17,809 bases of DNA, taken from contig CALWRL010000009.1 in the NCBI GenBank assembly GCA_944383945.1, forward strand, positions 1 through 17,809, given 5' to 3'. The notes beneath the pieces were generated by a model. It was given only the letters and a program-made list of their open reading frames with translations, made no database searches and had not been told where the DNA came from. Position 1 is the first letter of the stretch. Every line of letters begins with the position of its first letter. The position numbers and the translations under genes were made by a program. This document shows, piece by piece, positions 13,463 to 17,809 of the stretch. This DNA comes from an uncultured Clostridia bacterium. GTDB taxonomy: Bacteria > Bacillota > Clostridia > Christensenellales > UBA1242.

Positions 13463-15790
13463 ATGAGTTTAAAAAGCAAATTGATAACAACAATTTCGAT
13501 GTTTTTTTTAGTTTTAGTTTTAACACTAGTTTGCGTTTTTGCAGCAGTGAAAGCAGATGTTGCATTAAAAGGAAATCTTAACTTTACGGCAACAAGCGTT
13601 TACGCAAGGGTAACAGGTTCTATTAGCGGAATGAAAGAGTCAACAATAACTCTTCCAGAATTAGTTTTTTCCGAAAGTTCATCAGACAATCCATCTAATC
13701 AAGATGTTATAGACCAATGGAAAGGTCATAACTTAAATTTCACAGAATCAGCTAGCCCAATAACTTTTACTATAACCGTTGAAAATTTATCGCGAGACAG
13801 AGCTCTTTATGTTATGGTTAAAGACCAAGTTGGAGCAGTTGTAAACTTAAACAAAACAGTTACAGCGCCATCTTATTCAGATGCTTTAAACCAAAACATA
13901 AAAGTTGAAGGTGGCTCAAGCGTTACAATTACCATTACTTTTACTGTTGCACAAGCAAATGAAATAGTTAATGGAACATATGATTATTTAATAAGTTTAT
14001 CTGACCAATCTCTTTTAAATGATGTTCAAATTAATGCGTATCCAAATAACGATTTGTATGGAAGTGCAAGCGTATCTGGCGGAACGGGAACAGATGGCAA
14101 ATTTAACATTGGAGACGCTGTTAATTTAACAGCAACAGCAAAAAGCGGCTACAAATTTTTAGCATGGGCAACATCAACAGACCCGGAAACAATGCAAGTT
14201 TTATCCACAGATACGAATTATTCATTTGAATTATCTCCAACTTCCTCTAAAAAATATTATGCATTATTTAATAAAACAACAACTTCAAAAACAGAAGGAA
14301 GTTTAAAATATACTTTATATAACGAAGCAAAACTGGCAATGCTTCAGGATACTACAACAACATCAATTACAGGAGAAATAGCAATTCCTCCAATGGTTTC
14401 AAACGGAAGCGAAAATTTTAAGGTTTATTCAATTGGAGATAGGGCATTTTATAATTGTAGCAGCTTAACATCAATAATCTTGCCAAATTCGCTTTCGAGA
14501 ATAGGAGAGCGTGTATTTCAGAAATGTTATAAGCTTGCTGAAATCAAAGGAGAAAAAAACTCATATTATACAGTTGATAATAATAGAGCATTACTAGTTG
14601 ATGGAGGAAAAACAATACTCGCTTATGCAAATGCTAGTGGAACTTCTTACACAATTCCAGAAGGAGTTACAAGTATTAATTATTGTGCATTTTATGAATG
14701 TACCGGACTAACATCAATAACCTTGCCAAACTCGATCACAACAATTGGAGGTAGTGCATTTTATGGTTGTAGCCAATTAACAGAAATAACAATACCAGAA
14801 GGGGTTACAAGAATTAGAGATTATGCATTTGAGGGTTGCACTGGGTTAACATCAATAAGAATACCAGAAGGAGTTACAACAATTGGTATCAATACATTTA
14901 AAAATTGTACCAGTTTGACAGAAATAACTATACCAGAAGGAGTTACAACAATTGAACATTCTGCATTTTTTGGTTGTAGTGGGCTAACATCAATAATCTT
15001 GCCAAATTCGCTTACAACAATAGATGTTCAAGCATTTTATAATTGTAGCAGCTTAACATCAATAATCTTGCCAAATTCGCTTACAACAATTGGGGTTTCT
15101 GCATTTTCTGGTTGTAGCCAATTAACAGAAATAACAATACCAGAAGGGGTTACAACAATTGGAGGTTCTGCATTTTATGGTTGTAGCCAATTAACAGAAA
15201 TAACAATACCAGAAGGGGTTACAACAATTGGAGATTCTGCATTTTATGGTTGTAGCCAATTAACAGAAATAACAATACCAGAAGGGGTTAATACAATTGG
15301 AAATTCTGCATTTTATGGTTGTAGTAGCTTAGCATCAATAATCTTGCCAAATTTGATTACAACAATTGGCAATTATGTATTTTTTAATTGCAGTGGGTTA
15401 AAATCAATAACAATTCCGGCAGGGGTTAGCGTAATTGGAGAGTATGCGTTTTCTGGTTGCACTGGGTTAACATCAATAACAATACCAGAAGGGGTTAATA
15501 CAATTAGAAATTCTGCATTTTATGGTTGTAGCGGGTTAACATCAATAACAATCCCAGCAGGTGTTACATCAATTGGAAATTCTGCATTTTATGGTTGTAG
15601 CAGGTTAACATCAATAACAATTAAAGCAATAACTCCGCCAAGTTTGGGAAACTTGGGAAGCCCTGCAATTCCTTCTAATGTAACTGCAATTTATGTTCCT
15701 GATGCGAGTGTTGCAGATTATCAAGGGAATATGCGTTGGAAATTTCATGCTGACAAAATTAAACCAATTTCGGAAAAACCAGCGGTATAA
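13463..15790 (+). CDS. Secreted BspA-like leucine-rich repeat surface protein
   Basis: A 775-residue exported protein. Residues 1-33 are a signal peptide or anchor. About 35-185 form a beta-rich domain that may resemble TasA/camelysin-type domains. About 188-272 resemble a divergent InlB B-repeat (KSGYKFLAWA, then YYALFNKT). About 320-720 hold sixteen BspA-type (LRR_5) repeats of mostly 23 residues, with the pattern TIPEGVTTIGxxAFxGCSxLTEI. The end (IYVPDASVADYQ, then KIKPI) is typical of BspA proteins. There is no LPXTG motif or C-terminal membrane helix. Such proteins commonly act in adhesion or binding of host or neighbour surfaces. I chose the ATG at 13463 because GGGTGGGGG precedes it; a GTG at 13454 is in frame but lies inside that purine-rich site. 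The DNA repeats are nearly identical and can recombine. Confidence 0.9.
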   Translation: MSLKSKLITTISMFFLVLVLTLVCVFAAVKADVALKGNLNFTATSVYARVTGSISGMKESTITLPELVFSESSSDNPSNQDVIDQWKGHNLNFTESASPITFTITVENLSRDRALYVMVKDQVGAVVNLNKTVTAPSYSDALNQNIKVEGGSSVTITITFTVAQANEIVNGTYDYLISLSDQSLLNDVQINAYPNNDLYGSASVSGGTGTDGKFNIGDAVNLTATAKSGYKFLAWATSTDPETMQVLSTDTNYSFELSPTSSKKYYALFNKTTTSKTEGSLKYTLYNEAKLAMLQDTTTTSITGEIAIPPMVSNGSENFKVYSIGDRAFYNCSSLTSIILPNSLSRIGERVFQKCYKLAEIKGEKNSYYTVDNNRALLVDGGKTILAYANASGTSYTIPEGVTSINYCAFYECTGLTSITLPNSITTIGGSAFYGCSQLTEITIPEGVTRIRDYAFEGCTGLTSIRIPEGVTTIGINTFKNCTSLTEITIPEGVTTIEHSAFFGCSGLTSIILPNSLTTIDVQAFYNCSSLTSIILPNSLTTIGVSAFSGCSQLTEITIPEGVTTIGGSAFYGCSQLTEITIPEGVTTIGDSAFYGCSQLTEITIPEGVNTIGNSAFYGCSSLASIILPNLITTIGNYVFFNCSGLKSITIPAGVSVIGEYAFSGCTGLTSITIPEGVNTIRNSAFYGCSGLTSITIPAGVTSIGNSAFYGCSRLTSITIKAITPPSLGNLGSPAIPSNVTAIYVPDASVADYQGNMRWKFHADKIKPISEKPAV
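14430..15626 (+). repeat. Tandem 69-bp repeats encoding the leucine-rich repeats
   Basis: The LRR part is built of units of about 69 bp. Three consecutive copies are almost identical: GGTTGTAGCCAATTAACAG begins at 15110, 15179 and 15248, and the same string occurs again at 14765. A second unit type (TTGTAGCAGCTTAACATC, then an ILPNSL-coding stretch) occurs near 14454 and 15043. One irregular segment (about 14530-14640) interrupts the array. Confidence 0.92.
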
Positions 15791-15814
15791 AATTTTTTAC
15801 AAGTTGCTATTAAC

Positions 15815-15843
15815 AAAAAAACAGGCGACATGCCTGTTTTTTT
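15815..15843 (+). terminator. Intrinsic terminator of the leucine-rich repeat gene
   Basis: ACAGGC (15821-15826) pairs with GCCTGT (15832-15837) around the loop GACAT. The A run before and T run after extend the stem to 12 bp (15815-15826 with 15832-15843). This is a classic rho-independent terminator 25 nt after the stop codon. Confidence 0.93.
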
Positions 15844-15858
15844 CTTTTAATTTTAATG

Positions 15859-15875
15859 TTACGATATTATCGTAA
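15859..15875. promoter_or_regulatory. Perfect 8-1-8 palindrome, candidate operator
   Basis: TTACGATATTATCGTAA is a perfect inverted repeat with a single central base. It contains four G/C bases, which is more than most chance palindromes in this A/T-rich DNA. It lies just after the terminator and well upstream of the CPBP gene. I do not recognise the regulator. Confidence 0.35.
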
Positions 15876-15899
15876 TTAATTTTATTTATATTAATAATT

Positions 15900-15911
15900 G
15901 AACATTTGTTC
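15900..15911. promoter_or_regulatory. LexA/DinR-box-like site
   Basis: GAACATTTGTTC matches the core of the Gram-positive SOS box, GAAC-N4-GTTC, at all eight defined positions. The flanking bases are T and A rather than the favoured C and G. It sits about 70 bp before the probable -10 of the CPBP gene, farther than a typical repressor site, and no clear promoter overlaps it. Confidence 0.35.
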
Positions 15912-15962
15912 ATGCGAGCATTTTTTAATTATTTTGTTTATTAAATATGATATTTTATTTTT

Positions 15963-15986
15963 AAAAAAAATTTTTTTTGATATAAT
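15963..15986 (+). promoter_or_regulatory. A8T8 tract and extended -10 region abutting the first CPBP gene
   Basis: Eight A then eight T (15963-15978) run directly into GATATAAT, with a perfect TATAAT at 15981-15986. Only 7 nt separate it from the ATG at 15994. The -35 position reads TTTTTA, which is poor. An A-tract of this kind is expected to be intrinsically stiff or bent. Confidence 0.45.
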
Positions 15987-15993
15987 TATTTCT

Positions 15994-16974
15994 ATGAATA
16001 AAGCAGATAAAAATGTTTATCAAAGAAATTTTTATGGCGATGAAGATTCCAGCTTTGTTTTTTTGTTAACTCTTATACTTCCTAGTTTTATTGCCATGGT
16101 TATAATTAGTTTAATTGCAATTCCTTTTGGAATTTCAAACATTCAAGAAAACACAGCGCTAATGGTTTGCTATATTATTCTTGCGAATTTATGTATGGTT
16201 GGAATTTTCTTTTTATATAACAAAGGTTTTAAAATTAATTTTGTTAAAGCAAGTTTAATTAAATTTAAGTTTGGCTGGCTTAATGTTTTATATTGTTGTT
16301 TAATTGCTGTTATAACTTTGTTTGGGAGTTTATATTTAATAAATTATTTAATGTATTTAATGCAACAAATTGGCTACAACCCAGATTCTAGCCTTCCATT
16401 TCCACTAACTAATGGCTGGTGGCTTATTTTAAATTTATTTTTACTTGCAGTTCTTCCTGCAATTTGCGAGGAACTGCTTTATAGAGGGGTTGTTTTTAAT
16501 GGGCTAAGGAAATTTGGCTCGGTTGGAGCGGTTTTAATTTCTGCGTTGTTTTTTGCACTTGCACATGGTAGCGCAATGCAATTTTTCTATCAATTTATTT
16601 TAGGTGTTGTTTTGGCTTTGGTTGTTTTAAAAACGGGGTCTATTATTGCAAGCATGGTTGTTCATTTTTTAAACAATGCGATTGTTGTTGTTTATAATTA
16701 TATAACTATAAATTTGGAAGTTTCTGAAACGAATTTCACTGTTGGAATTATTTTCATGGCGTTTGGGGTTGCTGTTGTTGCTGCTGGCTTGCTATGGCTT
16801 ATTTTCAAATTTATGAAAGAAAAAAAAGGTGATGAATTAACTGATAATCAACGCTACTATGAAAATTATGCATTAAGCGACAAAAAGTTTTCTTCAAAAC
16901 GATCTATGTTTTTATTTATTCTTTCAGTTGTTTTAGCGGTTGTTTTGTGGTGTGTTGGAACTTTTGCAAGTTAA
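15994..16974 (+). CDS. CPBP-family intramembrane metalloprotease (first copy)
   Basis: A 326-residue polytopic membrane protein of the CPBP (CAAX protease and bacteriocin-processing, Abi) family. The three active-site motifs are complete: EELLYR at 159-164, H191 in FALAH, and HFLNN with H224 and N228. About eight hydrophobic segments are visible, the last at about 304-323. Bacterial members are linked to bacteriocin immunity, peptide processing and surface-protein control; the substrate here is unknown. I chose the ATG at 15994: a TTG at 15898 is in frame, but the extension would start inside the LexA-like site and be translated from A/T-rich promoter DNA. There is no ribosome binding site, and TATAAT is only 7 nt upstream. 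A second paralogue follows after 59 bp on the same strand. Confidence 0.9.
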   Translation: MNKADKNVYQRNFYGDEDSSFVFLLTLILPSFIAMVIISLIAIPFGISNIQENTALMVCYIILANLCMVGIFFLYNKGFKINFVKASLIKFKFGWLNVLYCCLIAVITLFGSLYLINYLMYLMQQIGYNPDSSLPFPLTNGWWLILNLFLLAVLPAICEELLYRGVVFNGLRKFGSVGAVLISALFFALAHGSAMQFFYQFILGVVLALVVLKTGSIIASMVVHFLNNAIVVVYNYITINLEVSETNFTVGIIFMAFGVAVVAAGLLWLIFKFMKEKKGDELTDNQRYYENYALSDKKFSSKRSMFLFILSVVLAVVLWCVGTFAS

Positions 16975-16984
16975 GAAACAAAAC

Positions 16985-17002
16985 AATAAAAAAGGTTTTA
17001 TT
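16985..17002 (+). terminator. Weak A/T-only hairpin between the two CPBP genes
   Basis: AATAAAA (16985-16991) can pair with TTTTATT (16996-17002) around AAGG, followed by TT. The stem has no G-C pair, so termination would be inefficient and readthrough into the second CPBP gene is likely. Confidence 0.25.
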
Positions 17003-17017
17003 TTAAAAAAAATACTA

Positions 17018-17023
17018 TATAAT
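17018..17023 (+). promoter_or_regulatory. Possible -10 element just before the second CPBP gene
   Basis: A perfect TATAAT lies 10 nt before the ATG at 17034. No good -35 is found 16-18 bp upstream. If used, the mRNA leader would be about 3-4 nt. Confidence 0.35.
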
Positions 17024-17033
17024 AAAAAGTAGG

Positions 17034-17809
17034 ATGAAATTGAAAAAGCATAACGACATTTTTTATACAAATTTAGTTTATTTTATAATTTTAGTTCTCT
17101 TTGTTTGTTTGAGAATATGTTCTTCCATGAGATTATTTTCCTTTTTAGGAGAAAGTGGAGATTTTGTTTTAACAGTTATAACGCAAATAGGGTTAATGTT
17201 TTTGTTGCCTTGGCTTTTGTTTTCTAAGTTATCAAAAACGCCAAAAAAGCAAGTTTTAAACAATTTTTCTGTTAGAAAAGTTGGATATAAATCTGTTTTA
17301 ATTGCCATAGCAATTGGTTTAATTGTTTTTGTTTTAAATATAGCTATAAGTTCGTTTTTTAACTACATTCTTAATTTGTTAGGCTATTTCCCATATTCAT
17401 CTGGCGGAGAGGCAAGCGAACCAACTTGGGCAACTTTTTTTGTTTCACTTTTTTCTGTTGCAGTTCTTCCTGCAATTTGTGAAGAATTTACACACAGAGG
17501 GCTTTTGCTTTCTGGATTTAAAACTCTTGGGTTTAAAAAGGCTGTTGGTTATTCGGCGCTTTTGTTTGGGTTAATGCACCTTAATGTTGGTCAATTCTTT
17601 TATGCAACAATAATTGGATTGGTTTTAGGTGTCGTCACTCTTTATTCTAGAAGCATCATTCCAGCAATAACAATTCATTTTATTAATAATGGAATTAATG
17701 TATATTTAAGCTTTGCGCAAGCAAAAGGTATTTGGGGACAAAATTTCTATAATGGCATTTCTTCATATTTATCTAATGGAAATTTATTTTCGAATATAGT
17801 TTTTTTTTT
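17034..17809 (+). CDS. CPBP-family intramembrane metalloprotease (second copy, 3' end outside window)
   Basis: An open frame runs from the ATG at 17034 to the window end, giving 258 residues and no stop. It is a second CPBP/Abi membrane protease: LPAICEEFTHRG holds the EExxxR motif, FGLMH the second-motif histidine, and HFINN the HxxxN motif, so the catalytic set is complete. Several hydrophobic segments come before and between the motifs. The region around the first motif (AVLPAICEE) is the same peptide as in the upstream gene, and its DNA is nearly identical (16447-16473 and 17460-17486), which points to an old tandem duplication. The rest has diverged. AGTAGG directly abuts the ATG, too close for a normal ribosome binding site. 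A start at the ATG at 17127 is possible but would shorten the N-terminal hydrophobic region. Confidence 0.86.
   Translation, partial: MKLKKHNDIFYTNLVYFIILVLFVCLRICSSMRLFSFLGESGDFVLTVITQIGLMFLLPWLLFSKLSKTPKKQVLNNFSVRKVGYKSVLIAIAIGLIVFVLNIAISSFFNYILNLLGYFPYSSGGEASEPTWATFFVSLFSVAVLPAICEEFTHRGLLLSGFKTLGFKKAVGYSALLFGLMHLNVGQFFYATIIGLVLGVVTLYSRSIIPAITIHFINNGINVYLSFAQAKGIWGQNFYNGISSYLSNGNLFSNIVFF

Noticed and set aside
14430..15626. CRISPR-like array of regular repeats
   Set aside because: The 69-bp units have no distinct spacers, stay in one open reading frame and encode leucine-rich repeats.
15898..15993. Longer first CPBP gene starting with TTG at 15898
   Set aside because: The extra 32 residues come from intergenic A/T-rich DNA containing the LexA-like site, A8T8 tract and TATAAT, and there is no ribosome binding site before the TTG.
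17078..17308. A 76-codon open frame on the - strand at the right end
   Set aside because: It is antisense to the second CPBP protease, whose three catalytic motifs lie in a long uninterrupted + frame.
1..17809. tRNA and rRNA genes
   Set aside because: No cloverleaf-compatible stretch with a conserved GGTTCRA-type T-loop, and no rRNA sequence, was recognised in the intergenic regions, all of which are under 250 bp.

Overview
This is a strongly A/T-rich chromosomal stretch (roughly 30% G+C by eye) with Firmicutes-type signals: AGGAGG-like ribosome binding sites, TTGACN/TATAAT promoters and T-tailed intrinsic terminators. A two-iron superoxide reductase, a SpoIVFB-like M50 protease, a BspA-type leucine-rich repeat protein and two CPBP membrane proteases suggest an anaerobic, probably gut-associated and uncultured clostridial lineage. 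That placement is inference; no rRNA or other taxonomic marker is in the window.

Left part (1-3581, + strand): the 3' end of gpmI, then a stand-alone PrgI-VirB4-type membrane/ATPase fusion with its own promoter, then desulfoferrodoxin (dfx) with a PerR-box-like palindrome just upstream. A 15-bp symmetrical terminator closes the convergent junction with greA.

Middle part (3620-12077, - strand): transcribed right to left, this holds an M50 site-2 protease (with an A17 homopolymer in its coding strand), a large DUF4132-like protein, cysS, a membrane-anchored ComEC-like metallo-beta-lactamase-fold protein, a PAP2 phosphatase, tsaE, tsaB and rimI. The genes from cysS to rimI are closely packed or overlap and look like one transcription unit. 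greA follows with its own strong promoter and a structured leader. cysS, the t6A pair tsaE/tsaB, rimI and greA all serve translation or transcription.

Right part (12222-17809, + strand): an orphan NMT1/SsuA-type substrate-binding lipoprotein and a secreted BspA-like protein with 69-bp tandem repeats, each ending in a clear terminator. Next is a regulatory stretch with a perfect 8-1-8 palindrome and a LexA-box-like GAAC-N4-GTTC, then two tandem CPBP-family membrane proteases, the second cut off by the window end.

No complete mobile element, CRISPR array, rRNA or tRNA was seen. The points most worth following are the lone VirB4-type ATPase, the A17 tract in the M50 protease gene, a recurring arrangement of TATAAT placed 7-10 nt before an ATG with little or no Shine-Dalgarno sequence (possible leaderless mRNAs), and the candidate PerR site at the superoxide reductase.
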